Below, piece by piece: positions 16,935-25,377 of a stretch of DNA of 64,000 bases. Where the stretch lies: positions 62,001 to 126,000 of the forward strand of contig NZ_FNGS01000003.1 of the NCBI RefSeq assembly GCF_900103285.1. Reading direction: 5' to 3'. A program made the translations under genes and the position numbers. A model generated the notes under the pieces. It had not been told where the DNA came from. It saw only the letters and a program-made list of their open reading frames with translations, and did no database searches. How positions within the stretch are numbered: position 1 is the stretch's first letter; each line of letters starts with the position of its first letter. The stretch is from Siphonobacter aquaeclarae. Its GTDB lineage: Bacteria; Bacteroidota; Bacteroidia; Cytophagales; Spirosomataceae.

Positions 16935-19283
16935 TTACCGTCCCTTCTTCACAGATGAAGGACCTTCCGGAATAGTCACCAAAACCGTTTTTCCCGCTCC
17001 TACCGTCACTTTTTTCCAATCCGGAAAAGCGATAAGAGGCAGAGGTTTTCTCGCTTCGGACGAGGTTTCGGAAAAGATAGACACGCGGGCATCAAACCTG
17101 GTCGGATTGGTCAGTTTCAACGTAATGGAACGACCGGAAGTTTTCACTTGTTCGGCCTGGATTGCATCAAATACAATCAGCTTCTTCGTATCCGTTTGAA
17201 GGTAAATCCCCGGTACTTCCATCGCCATCAGCATGCCGTTGGTTTCGGTCCAGCCATTGGAGGTATAAATCAGATTGCCGGTAGCACCTTTTCCTTCGGC
17301 GTCGGAAGGCTGGATGCGCTCCATCGAACAACCGACGGAAGTACCCTTGATTTTGTCGTTTTGCCGGAGGGTAACGGTCGGTCTGCCGGGTAGTTCTGCT
17401 ACTTCATTATGGGCATATTGAATATCACGCAGTAACTCCGCGTAGAGGGGATTGCCGGTAGCCCGGAGGAGTTTAAACAGGTAATCTCCCGAAGATGTAC
17501 AGATGCCCGGCGCGGCGTGTTTGTTTTGTGTACTGGCCCAGACAGCACCTTTCGTTCGCGCGCCTAAAACCTGCAGATCAGACCCGGCCGGAAATTGGTA
17601 ATCGGCTGACGCCACCCAGGTCGATGCGAGAGCTGCTTCCGTCTTGGCTAGTCGGAGCCATTTTTCATCCTGTGTGACGCTGTACAACGTCATCAACGAC
17701 TCGAGAAAACCGAATGCCGATTCCGAATCCGCATCCTGGCTGATGTCGCCGCAACTACCGTTTGTGAGACCATACCGAAGGACATATTCCTTCGCGTAAA
17801 AATCGGCTATTTCGGAGGCAACTTTCAGGTATTCCGGCTGATGAAACCAGGTCGCAGCACGGGCCAGTCCGGCGGGAGCAATTCCACCGCCGATGGTATT
17901 GTAAACCACCACGTCTCCCGTTTCAGGATCGACATACTGCCCGATTTCGTGGTGTTTTTTCCAGGTAGAAACAAAGGCATCTGCCAGCTTTCGTGCAGCG
18001 TCTTTCCAGCTTTTTTTGATGAGGTGCCCCTGTCCCAGTTTTTCATACAGCTCGAAGTGTTTGAAGAACCAGAGGAGTGCGTCGCTGTTTTTCCGGACGA
18101 GCGAATTTTTCGTACCCGGATGTGCATTCCGGACGGATTCGGGCATTTCCCGTTCCGAGACCCATCCATTTTTGGCATTCATCATTCCATAGAAAAAGCC
18201 GCTTTTTCCCTGCAAATGATCGACGACAAAATCAATGGTTTTGCCCACTTTTTCCAGGTGTGTGGAATCGTTCAGGCTGAGCATCGGAAAGGTATTCATC
18301 ATGCCGCCGATCCAACCCAACTGAAAGGAAGAGAAGCTGTTTTCCGGGTAATACATTTCCCCGAAAGTATTTTTAGCCCATCGGAAGGAATCGACTCTTT
18401 TCTGCGTGAAATCCAGGATGGCACTCCCCGGAACAAGGTAGTGAATCGCAGTATCCGGAGAGTACGTCTTCCGAACCTTGAAAAACGTCTCCAGCAAATC
18501 AGAAAGACCATTCGCCGGAAAGGAATAAACGGTAAGGGACAGCTCCAGGCTTTGCCCTTTTGCCAATGTAGCGGCGCGATCCTGGCTCGGAGTGAAGCTG
18601 CCAAACTCGGCCCTTAATTTCCGGACGCCGGGCGTAGTTACGGTAAAATCTGCCTGCGTTCTGTCGCTGTTTTCTTCTACAAAAAGCCCCGAGTCTGTAT
18701 GAGAAGAGCGCTGTGGTGTCAGGACAATAAACCCTCTCTTTTTTTCCGGGGAATAGAAGGTCAACGCCGGAGTTGCCGTATTCGTCGTCAATAATTCAAT
18801 CGATGAAGGAGCTCCTTTTTCAATAGCCAGTCGCGGATTATCGGAGAAGGAAATTGGCGCATTCCGGTTATAAAACAGATCAGGAGGATAGGGAGGCATA
18901 TATCCCCCTTTCAGCACAGAAAAGCGGTTTCCGCTGTAAACCGAAGAGGGAATCATGACGTAATTGGCCGTACTCCAATCGTTGAAATGAAAGCTTGCAG
19001 CCAGACTCACCTCGTTGCAATCGGCCTTGTTGCATACATACTGAATCGACAATTGAATAGCCCCGTCTTTCCCAATGGAATGTTCCCTGATTTCTACGTC
19101 AATACCGGGTAACAGCGGTTCTCTCCGGACAAGATCGGTGCCTTTGTAGTGCCGGAGTTCGACTTGCAATCGACCGGCAAGGGTTTTCAGAAGAGAATTT
19201 GCCTGACTGGTTTTCTCCTGTGCCAGGCATGAAATCCCGGAAAACAGCAGAATCAATGGAAGTAAATAAACGCGTGATTTCAT
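16935..19283 (-). CDS. Large secreted protein, probable (alpha/alpha) barrel, function unknown
   Basis: About 782 aa from the ATG at 19283, which places a clean signal peptide (KSRVYLLPLILLFSGISCLAQ) at the N terminus; the ORF is open for 30 further codons upstream without resemblance. Cys in GISC could also make it a lipoprotein. The N-terminal third looks like a beta-sandwich. Residues about 310-700 alternate helical segments and aromatic-rich loops (WIGGMMNTFPML, GIAPAGLARAATWF, ESAFGFLESLMTLYSVTQDEKWL), as in six-hairpin glycosidase-like proteins. The C-terminal 80 residues resemble a beta domain. I infer a carbohydrate-active or polymer-processing enzyme but cannot name catalytic residues. 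Confidence 0.7.
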   Translation of the reverse strand: MKSRVYLLPLILLFSGISCLAQEKTSQANSLLKTLAGRLQVELRHYKGTDLVRREPLLPGIDVEIREHSIGKDGAIQLSIQYVCNKADCNEVSLAASFHFNDWSTANYVMIPSSVYSGNRFSVLKGGYMPPYPPDLFYNRNAPISFSDNPRLAIEKGAPSSIELLTTNTATPALTFYSPEKKRGFIVLTPQRSSHTDSGLFVEENSDRTQADFTVTTPGVRKLRAEFGSFTPSQDRAATLAKGQSLELSLTVYSFPANGLSDLLETFFKVRKTYSPDTAIHYLVPGSAILDFTQKRVDSFRWAKNTFGEMYYPENSFSSFQLGWIGGMMNTFPMLSLNDSTHLEKVGKTIDFVVDHLQGKSGFFYGMMNAKNGWVSEREMPESVRNAHPGTKNSLVRKNSDALLWFFKHFELYEKLGQGHLIKKSWKDAARKLADAFVSTWKKHHEIGQYVDPETGDVVVYNTIGGGIAPAGLARAATWFHQPEYLKVASEIADFYAKEYVLRYGLTNGSCGDISQDADSESAFGFLESLMTLYSVTQDEKWLRLAKTEAALASTWVASADYQFPAGSDLQVLGARTKGAVWASTQNKHAAPGICTSSGDYLFKLLRATGNPLYAELLRDIQYAHNEVAELPGRPTVTLRQNDKIKGTSVGCSMERIQPSDAEGKGATGNLIYTSNGWTETNGMLMAMEVPGIYLQTDTKKLIVFDAIQAEQVKTSGRSITLKLTNPTRFDARVSIFSETSSEARKPLPLIAFPDWKKVTVGAGKTVLVTIPEGPSSVKKGR

Positions 19284-19489
19284 CTCTTGCGGTGACGTAT
19301 CTTGGGGTATTGTATGTTGGGAAGTTTGGCGACGGAATACCGGAAACAGTACGTTCCCGGAGTATCCGGACACAAGAGAGTATACCCGGAAGGCTCCTAC
19401 CTGCCCAAAAGAAAAACCCGACTATTCTGTCGGGTGATCGGGTAAGAAAGTAGCAAAAAAGGATCGTTTCGGAGGGTTAGCGAGGAACA

Positions 19490-20425
19490 TTACTCCGCCG
19501 CCGCCCGCCGTATCCTATCGTTGATCGCCACGCCGAGGTCCTTTTCCGGCAAAAGCTCTGCGTAAATATGATCGAGGCCAAGGGCGTCAAGCCGGCGCAT
19601 TGCTGCGAAGAGATTGCGGGCCGCCTCGGCAAAATCGCCTGAAGGCGACAGGATTTCCTGGTGTGCCAGGCCATAGTCCCGCTGAAAACTGAGGACACCT
19701 ACGGCCCGCGTCGTATTTTCCGGAAGCTCATCCCGAAGCAGGGAAAGCGGCGTACGCGGCGCATAATGGCTTTTGAGCATGCCGGGAGCTTTGGGATTGG
19801 AACTGGAATGCGTGCGTACTTCCACCGGCCCGACAATCGCTTCGATTACCTCCACCGGCGTGCCGCCTTTTCGGTAGACGATCACCTGATCGCCTTCAAA
19901 ACCCACGATCGTCGACTCTACTCCTACCTCACACGGACCACCATCAAGGATATAGGGAATTTTGTCACCGAGTTGCTGTTCAACGTGCGCGGCGGTCGTC
20001 GGACTGATGTACCCGAATGGATTTGCACTCGGCGCCGCAAGCGGAAAATCAAGCGTCTTCAGCAGTTCCAGCGTCAGCGGATGGTTGGGGATGCGAATGC
20101 CGACGGTATCCAGCCCGCTCGTCACCAGATCCGGAATAGCAGCTGTTCGCGGCAGCAGGAAGGTAATCGGGCCGGGGGTAAGCTTTTGGCCCAGCAGACG
20201 CGCTTTCTCAGGTACTTCACGTACCCATTGCCCGAGGGCGTCAAACGAGTGCGTATGCACGATCAGCGGATCGAAAGCGGGGCGATTTTTCACCCGGAAA
20301 ATGGAAAGAACCGCCTCGGTATTGAGGGCATTACCGGCCAGTCCATACACGGTTTCCGTCGGAACTGCCACCAGTTCTCCTGCTTCGAGAAAGGCTTTCG
20401 CCTGTGAGATATCGCTGCCAATCAT
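19490..20425 (-). CDS. L-threonylcarbamoyladenylate synthase (Sua5/YrdC family)
   Basis: Makes threonylcarbamoyl-AMP from threonine, bicarbonate and ATP, the first step of t6A37 tRNA modification. About 311 aa from the ATG at 20425; the longer ORF upstream runs through the neighbouring terminator and is rejected. The N-terminal YrdC domain shows AVPTETVYGLAGNA, KNRPAFDPLIVH, KLTPGPITFLLP and APSANPFGYISPT. The extra C-terminal part (SHYAPRTPL and following) is the Sua5 domain, so this is the long Sua5-type enzyme. The preceding SIMPL gene is on the same strand but separated by a terminator. Confidence 0.9.
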   Translation of the reverse strand: MIGSDISQAKAFLEAGELVAVPTETVYGLAGNALNTEAVLSIFRVKNRPAFDPLIVHTHSFDALGQWVREVPEKARLLGQKLTPGPITFLLPRTAAIPDLVTSGLDTVGIRIPNHPLTLELLKTLDFPLAAPSANPFGYISPTTAAHVEQQLGDKIPYILDGGPCEVGVESTIVGFEGDQVIVYRKGGTPVEVIEAIVGPVEVRTHSSSNPKAPGMLKSHYAPRTPLSLLRDELPENTTRAVGVLSFQRDYGLAHQEILSPSGDFAEAARNLFAAMRRLDALGLDHIYAELLPEKDLGVAINDRIRRAAAE

Positions 20426-20468
20426 GATCTGAAACGTGCCGGAATGCGTCCGACAGGTGCAAAAATAC

Positions 20469-20492
20469 AAAAAGCCCGCCGGATGGGCGGGC
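20469..20492 (-). terminator. Terminator of the SIMPL-domain gene
   Basis: On minus, GCCCGCC (plus 20486-20492) pairs with GGCGGGC (plus 20474-20480), followed by a T5 run (plus A5 at 20469-20473). Confidence 0.85.
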
Positions 20493-20513
20493 TTTCGGGT
20501 CAGACCAGCGAGC

Positions 20514-21227
20514 TTACTGGATGCGGAATGCAACCTGCATTTTGTAGCTGATCTTGATTTTCTGGTATTCGAGATCGCTCGGAGCAACATCAGCGCCGGC
20601 GGCTTCGGTCTTGGCCATCATCATCTGACTGCGGTACATGACCGGGGCGGCATAGCCTTCTTCGATTTCCTGAATGATCAGTACATCGCCGAGTTTACCG
20701 CCGAGGGCTTCGACCAGGTACTTGGCCTTTTCCTTCGCGTCGAGAAGGGCTTTGATTTTCACTTCCTTCTTGATCTGCTCCTTTTTGGAGTATTCCACGC
20801 GGTTCATGTAGGTGTTGTTTACCCCGCGGGAATCGACTTTCGACAGAATGACATCGAGATTATACAGCTTCGAAAGTTTCAGGATATACTGCTTGCTTTC
20901 GAGAAACTGCGCCGGCTTTTTCTTCGGAGAATACGTCTGGAAGCCGTTTACTCCTCCGATGGTCAGGTCTTCCTTCGCGATACCGGCGGCTTTGACAGAT
21001 TCAATGAGTTGTTTTTCGAGGACGTCGATGGATACTTTGTCTTTCTGGTTCTTCTCGTCTTTGAAGAATTCGCGAAGGGTGATGCCGATATAGAATTCGT
21101 CCGGGTCAACTTCTACTTCCGAAGTACCCGTGACTTCGATTTTGCGAACTGGTTCTTTTTCCACGTTTTGAGCGAAGGTTGATGAAGTGGCAAACAGGGT
21201 TGCAGCGATCAAAAGGAGCTTTTTCAT
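20514..21227 (-). CDS. SIMPL (DUF541) domain periplasmic protein
   Basis: 237 aa with signal peptide MKKLLLIAATLFATSSTFAQ. The mature part is a single SIMPL domain: RKIEVTGTSEVEVDPDEFYIGI near the start, and the lysine-rich middle KALLDAKEKAKYLVEALGGKLGDV, which is the most recognisable family segment. SIMPL proteins form periplasmic oligomers linked to oxidative stress and signalling, but the molecular role is poorly known. Monocistronic, with its own terminator. Confidence 0.88.
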   Translation of the reverse strand: MKKLLLIAATLFATSSTFAQNVEKEPVRKIEVTGTSEVEVDPDEFYIGITLREFFKDEKNQKDKVSIDVLEKQLIESVKAAGIAKEDLTIGGVNGFQTYSPKKKPAQFLESKQYILKLSKLYNLDVILSKVDSRGVNNTYMNRVEYSKKEQIKKEVKIKALLDAKEKAKYLVEALGGKLGDVLIIQEIEEGYAAPVMYRSQMMMAKTEAAGADVAPSDLEYQKIKISYKMQVAFRIQ

Positions 21228-21336
21228 GACTCAGTAATTTTTAAAAGGGTTTTCTATTCGTTTTACACCCTCTGGATGAAAACACGACACAAATTCCATA
21301 CGAGAGGACGTGTTAACGAATGTTAAATAAAATAAC

Positions 21337-21828
21337 TTACTGACTATCAGCAAGATATTTTTCAACTTTTGACTCATCCGGGCACTGGTTCAGCAGTTGC
21401 TGTTGGGTCAATTGCAACACAGGATGAAGAAAATCCGGGGCAATTTCGGCGAGCGGAACCAACGTAAACCGGCGTTCGGGGATATAGGGATGCGGTACTT
21501 TCAATTCCGGCAGATCCAGTACCTCCGAGCCGATGTACAGAATATCGATGTCCAGAACCCGGGCGCCCCATTTTTCGCGGCGGAGGCGTCCGCCTTCCGT
21601 TTCGAGTGCCTGTGTCTGCGCCAGCAGATACGCCGGCGTCAGATCGGTTTCTACCATCAGTACCTGATTGAGAAAAGACGGCTGATCCGTCAGGCCCCAC
21701 GCCGCAGTTTCCCACAGGCTGGAGACTTTTCCGACAGTCCCGACGCGAACGGAGAGTTGTTCCCGCACCCAGCGGAACATGCCTTCGCGGTCGCCAAGAT
21801 TGGCGCCAAGCAATAAAAAAACGGTCAA
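21337..21828 (-). CDS. folK: 6-hydroxymethyl-7,8-dihydropterin pyrophosphokinase, TTG start
   Basis: FolK transfers pyrophosphate from ATP to hydroxymethyldihydropterin in folate synthesis. Motifs: LLLGANLGDRE at the N terminus, ETAAWGLTDQPSFLNQV and the metal-binding GARVLDIDILYI. I place the start at the TTG at 21828 (163 aa, normal for FolK). The promoter -7 box TACCTTTG (minus, plus 21854-21861) lies downstream of the alternative TTG at 21876, so that longer start would not be transcribed from it. There is no in-frame ATG before the conserved LLLGANLGD segment. Confidence 0.88.
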   Translation of the reverse strand: MTVFLLLGANLGDREGMFRWVREQLSVRVGTVGKVSSLWETAAWGLTDQPSFLNQVLMVETDLTPAYLLAQTQALETEGGRLRREKWGARVLDIDILYIGSEVLDLPELKVPHPYIPERRFTLVPLAEIAPDFLHPVLQLTQQQLLNQCPDESKVEKYLADSQ

Positions 21829-21853
21829 GGAAGCATTAAAAAAGGGTTCTCTG

Positions 21854-21861
21854 CAAAGGTA
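21854..21861 (-). promoter_or_regulatory. folK promoter -7 element
   Basis: TACCTTTG on the minus strand matches TAnnTTTG, 25 bases before the proposed TTG start of folK. It decides between two possible starts. Confidence 0.5.
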
Positions 21862-21872
21862 AGCTACCGGCG

Positions 21873-22319
21873 TCAATGCTTTGTGCTATCGTGATATTGC
21901 CACAGTACGTTCACGATTTTCCAATTGCCATTCAATTTAGCCAGGTGCATGTAGTCAATCCATTCGTCTGCAATCAATTTTACAGACGCGGTCCGGTCGG
22001 AAACATCGAGTAATCGTACCTCTTTCTTCGGATTCGCCGGAAATTGATCGCCTTTTTTGTTATAGGTTTCCGCCAGCAGGACCATTTGCTCGGTCGACGC
22101 CTCGCGGAGATAGTCCTTTCCAGCCGCTTTGTCTTTCCAGAACGTCCGTTTTACCATGCGCGGATGGAGCGCCCGTTCCATTTGTGCCGGATTGGGCGTA
22201 TGCTGGGATTCGATGTAATCGAGCGCCGCCTGCCGGATGGCAAGGCTATCCTGCTTTGTCTGACCCAAAGAAGAGAGGGTTGCTGCCAGTAGAGCGGCAA
22301 AGAAAAGGGTGTATTTCAT
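21873..22319 (-). CDS. Secreted lumazine-binding-like (NTF2-fold) protein
   Basis: About 148 aa from the ATG at 22319, beginning with signal peptide KYTLFFAALLAATLSSLGQ. The mature chain (RQAALDYIESQHTPNPAQMERALHPRMVKRTF and the final WKIVNVLWQ) fits putative lumazine-binding/DUF4878-like NTF2-fold proteins of Bacteroidota. These are small cone-shaped domains that bind ligands or act as enzymes. The ligand and reaction are unknown. folK follows on the same strand but has its own promoter. Confidence 0.75.
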   Translation of the reverse strand: MKYTLFFAALLAATLSSLGQTKQDSLAIRQAALDYIESQHTPNPAQMERALHPRMVKRTFWKDKAAGKDYLREASTEQMVLLAETYNKKGDQFPANPKKEVRLLDVSDRTASVKLIADEWIDYMHLAKLNGNWKIVNVLWQYHDSTKH

Positions 22320-22429
22320 GGTTGAAGTGTTGTGAAGAGCGCAATTCAGTAACAAAAAGACTATTTACCGAAAGCTAAACTAACCGGGTGTTCCGGCATT
22401 CTTTTGGAGAATTATGTGAACGGCAACCG

Positions 22430-23968
22430 TCAGCTTCCCCAGCTCTCCCGGTCCAGGCTCCGGTACTGAATCGCTTCGGCGATGTGTTCAATTTTGATAT
22501 CGGGGGAAGCTGCCAGGTCGGCTATGGTTCGCGCCACGCGCAGAATCCGGTCATACGCCCGGGCAGATAACTGCAGGCGCGTCATTGCCGTTTTCAGCAG
22601 CATTTTCCCGGCATCACTCAGCTCGCACACCTTCCGGACCATTTCGGAAGGCATCATCGCATTGGCGTAGATGCCCGGATGGTCGGAAAAACGTTCCGTC
22701 TGCCACTCCCGGGCCTGAATAACCCGCTCCCGGATCACCGAACTGGGTTCTGCTTTCCGGGTGGAGGAAAGCTGTTCAAAGTTAACGGGCGTGACCTCCA
22801 CGTGCAGATCGATCCGGTCGAGCAGCGGCCCCGAAATCTTGCTGAGGTACTTGGCAACGGCTCCCGGCGGGCAGGTACATTCTTTCTCGGGATGGTTGTA
22901 GTAGCCGCAAGGGCATGGATTCATGCTCGAAATCAACATAAAACTGGCCGGAAATTCCACGGCCCACCGGGCGCGGGAGATGCTCACTGTCCGCTCTTCG
23001 AGTGGCTGGCGCATGACTTCCAGCGCCGAGCGTTTGAATTCAGGTAATTCATCCAGAAACAGGACACCGTTGTGGGCCAGGGAGATTTCCCCGGGTGAAG
23101 GCGCTCCACCGCCACCTACCAGGGCGGCATCGGATATGGTATGGTGCGGGTTGCGGAAGGGCCGACGGGAGATGAGCGTCGCCCGGGTACCGAGTTTCCC
23201 CGCAACCGAATGAATTTTCGTCGTTTCGAGGGCTTCCTGCAAGGTGAGTGGCGGCAGAATACCCGGCAGCCGTTTGGCCAGCATCGTTTTACCGGCGCCG
23301 GGAGGCCCGATCATGATGACGTTGTGCCCGCCCGCTGCGGCGATTTCCAGCGCCCGCTTGATGTTTTCCTGGCCCTGCACATCGGCAAAGTCCGTTTCGT
23401 ATTCGTTGAGCGTGCTCAGAAAGAGATCGCGGGTATCCGAAACCGTTGGCTGTATAGCGATCTTTCCCCGTAAAAAATCAACAGCTTCCTGCAGGGATTC
23501 GACGCCGATCACATCCAGGTTATTCACGATCGAGGCCTCTTCCGCATTTTCTTTCGGAAGGAGAAAACCTTTGTAGCGATTTTTCCGGGCTTCGATGGCA
23601 ATCGGCAGTACGCCTTTGATGGGGCGGAGTTTGCCGTCGAGCGACAACTCCCCCATGATGACGTATTCTTCCAGCGACGGCAGGGTTACCTGACCGGAAG
23701 AATGCAGAATACACAGCGCCATCGGCAGGTCATATGCTGAACCTTCTTTCCGGACATCTGCCGGGGCCAGGTTGATGACTGTTTTGTTGCGCGGATAGAA
23801 GTAATCGTGGTACTTGATCGCCGCCTCCACCCGCTGCACACTCTCTTTTACGGCGCTGTCGGGAAGGCCGACCAGGTAGGTGTTGGCGCCCTGCCCGACG
23901 GTCACTTCAATCGTAATCATCGTGGCATTGACGCCGAAAATCGCAGCTCCGTAAGTCTTCGCAAGCAT
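22430..23968 (-). CDS. YifB/ComM-family Mg-chelatase-like AAA+ ATPase
   Basis: 512 aa with three parts: an N-terminal Lon-protease-like S5 fold domain (ANTYLVGLPDSAVKESVQRV), a central AAA+ module and a Mg-chelatase C-terminal domain. Walker A is GPPGAGKTMLAK at 221-232, Walker B is NGVLFLDELPEF, and a Cys cluster (NPCPCGYYNHPEKECTC) follows, all typical of the YifB/ComM group. ComM is a helicase promoting branch migration during natural transformation, so a recombination role is plausible here. Monocistronic on the minus strand. Confidence 0.9.
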   Translation of the reverse strand: MLAKTYGAAIFGVNATMITIEVTVGQGANTYLVGLPDSAVKESVQRVEAAIKYHDYFYPRNKTVINLAPADVRKEGSAYDLPMALCILHSSGQVTLPSLEEYVIMGELSLDGKLRPIKGVLPIAIEARKNRYKGFLLPKENAEEASIVNNLDVIGVESLQEAVDFLRGKIAIQPTVSDTRDLFLSTLNEYETDFADVQGQENIKRALEIAAAGGHNVIMIGPPGAGKTMLAKRLPGILPPLTLQEALETTKIHSVAGKLGTRATLISRRPFRNPHHTISDAALVGGGGAPSPGEISLAHNGVLFLDELPEFKRSALEVMRQPLEERTVSISRARWAVEFPASFMLISSMNPCPCGYYNHPEKECTCPPGAVAKYLSKISGPLLDRIDLHVEVTPVNFEQLSSTRKAEPSSVIRERVIQAREWQTERFSDHPGIYANAMMPSEMVRKVCELSDAGKMLLKTAMTRLQLSARAYDRILRVARTIADLAASPDIKIEHIAEAIQYRSLDRESWGS

Positions 23969-24133
23969 GGAAAGTGGTCAGGTGAATGTCGGGCGAAGAT
24001 ACCGTCATCCAGCCTCAAAACCGGTAGTTTCCGGTCGGTGAAAAACCGCGTTATATCCTTGCTATTCTGTTGATGGTATTGATAGACAAGTAGTTAAAAC
24101 ACAGTAGACGACTTTTTCTTTTTCATAAAAAAC

Positions 24134-25228
24134 TTAGCTACCGGCAGTTTCCAGCAAGGCTTTTACCCGGCATTCCAGCGGAGAAAGCGCATAGCAATCG
24201 CCCTCGGGCTCTTCGTCCAGCCCCTGGCAGAACCTCCAGAACCGTTCTGATTCATAGGCGGAGACGACCTTGGGGTGGATATAGTATTTCTTGCAGACGG
24301 CGCGGGTATTGCCGAGGGCTTCCGCTACCAGGTCGTAGCAATGGGTGATATTTCGCTTGCAGGCCGCAGCAGAATCAAACAGGCCGAGCTCCCGGAAGGC
24401 TTCGAATGCGCCGAGCGTACCCCGCCAGGTACGGAAATCCTTGGCCGTAAACTCTTGGCCGGTAATATTTTTCAAATAGGTATTGATATCGCCGGAATCG
24501 ATGCGGTGCGGGGCTCCGTCTTCGTCGAGGTACTGAAAAAGCTCTTCTCCCGGAATATCCTTACACCGCTGCACAAGGCGGGCCAACCGCTTGTCTTTCA
24601 GGTGAATATCGTGTTGTATTCCCTTTTTTCCGGTGAAATGAAAGGTAATATGAGCTCCTTCGATCAGGGCATGCTCATCCTGTAGCGTCGTCAGCCCGAA
24701 AGAGCCGTTTTGCTTTTTGTATTCTTCGTTTCCGACCCGGATACTTGTCTTTTCCATCAGGCGGATGACCAGCGCCAATACTTTTTCAAAGGGTAATCCC
24801 TGTCGACGCAAATCCTGCTCTACCTGCTCACGGATACGTGGAAGAAATTCCGCAAACCGCGCCAGGCGGTAAAACTTGGTTTCGTTCCGGACGGCGTTCC
24901 AATCGGCGTGGTACCGGTACTGTTTCCGGCCTTTCGCATCATAGCCGGTAGCCTGGAGATGGCTGTTTTCGAGGGGGCTGATCCAAACCCGCTCCCATGC
25001 CGGAGGAATCACGAGAGAACGTATCCGGTGGAGCGTTTCCCGGTCGCGCACCGGCTGGTTTTCGGCATCGCGGTACCGGAAAGTCCCGCCGTGCCGCAGA
25101 CGCCGGATACCGGGTGTCTGATCAGGCAGGTAAACCAAACCCGCCTGCCGGGCGGAGCGCTTCGGGTCTTTCGACCAGGTGCGCCGCCTGCGCGGGGTTT
25201 CGGGGGAATGTACTTGCATACTGGCCAT
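24134..25228 (-). CDS. DNA topoisomerase IB (poxvirus/eukaryotic type)
   Basis: Relaxes supercoils by nicking one strand through a 3'-phosphotyrosine. 364 aa, the usual length of bacterial TopIB. The N-terminal part (GIRRLRHGGTFRYRD, IPPAWERVWI) and catalytic part (LMEKTSIRVGNEEY, KDFRTWRGT, NTRAVCKKYYIHP) are both recognisable. The nucleophile should be Tyr316 before IHP, and the Arg/Lys residues in SIRVGNEEY, FHFTGKKG and TAKDFRTWRGT fit the catalytic set. The gene is divergent from an Fe-S oxidoreductase operon. TopIB is patchily distributed in bacteria. Confidence 0.93.
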   Translation of the reverse strand: MASMQVHSPETPRRRRTWSKDPKRSARQAGLVYLPDQTPGIRRLRHGGTFRYRDAENQPVRDRETLHRIRSLVIPPAWERVWISPLENSHLQATGYDAKGRKQYRYHADWNAVRNETKFYRLARFAEFLPRIREQVEQDLRRQGLPFEKVLALVIRLMEKTSIRVGNEEYKKQNGSFGLTTLQDEHALIEGAHITFHFTGKKGIQHDIHLKDKRLARLVQRCKDIPGEELFQYLDEDGAPHRIDSGDINTYLKNITGQEFTAKDFRTWRGTLGAFEAFRELGLFDSAAACKRNITHCYDLVAEALGNTRAVCKKYYIHPKVVSAYESERFWRFCQGLDEEPEGDCYALSPLECRVKALLETAGS

Positions 25229-25298
25229 AATTGAGGATATTGACCTCCGTTCCGCAGGCGGCGAGCCGGGGGAAGCGGGTGTGGGACGGGTTTCTATT

Positions 25299-25350
25299 AG
25301 TATGCTTGCATACTTTTTTGATAATGGTATATTTGTCGCAATAAATTGCG
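25299..25350 (+). promoter_or_regulatory. Promoter of the Fe-S operon with two palindromes
   Basis: TTG at 25306-25308, a 19-bp spacer and TATATTTG at 25328-25335 form an excellent Bacteroidota promoter. The -33 TTG sits in the centre of the palindrome AGTATGCTTGCATACT (25299-25314). A second palindrome, CGCAATAAATTGCG (25337-25350), covers the expected transcription start. Both positions are typical for repressor binding; no regulator is identified. CTTGCATACT also occurs at 25213-25222 inside the divergent topoisomerase gene. Confidence 0.65.
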
Positions 25351-25377
25351 TTTTTTCGAGCGAAAACGAAGAAATCT

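Noticed and set aside
21829-21876. Upstream TTG start for folK at 21876
   Set aside because: The promoter -7 box lies downstream of it, and the extra residues have no family counterpart.
25299-25320. Terminator at the palindrome before the Fe-S operon
   Set aside because: A two-base loop cannot form a normal hairpin, and the T run belongs to the promoter spacer.
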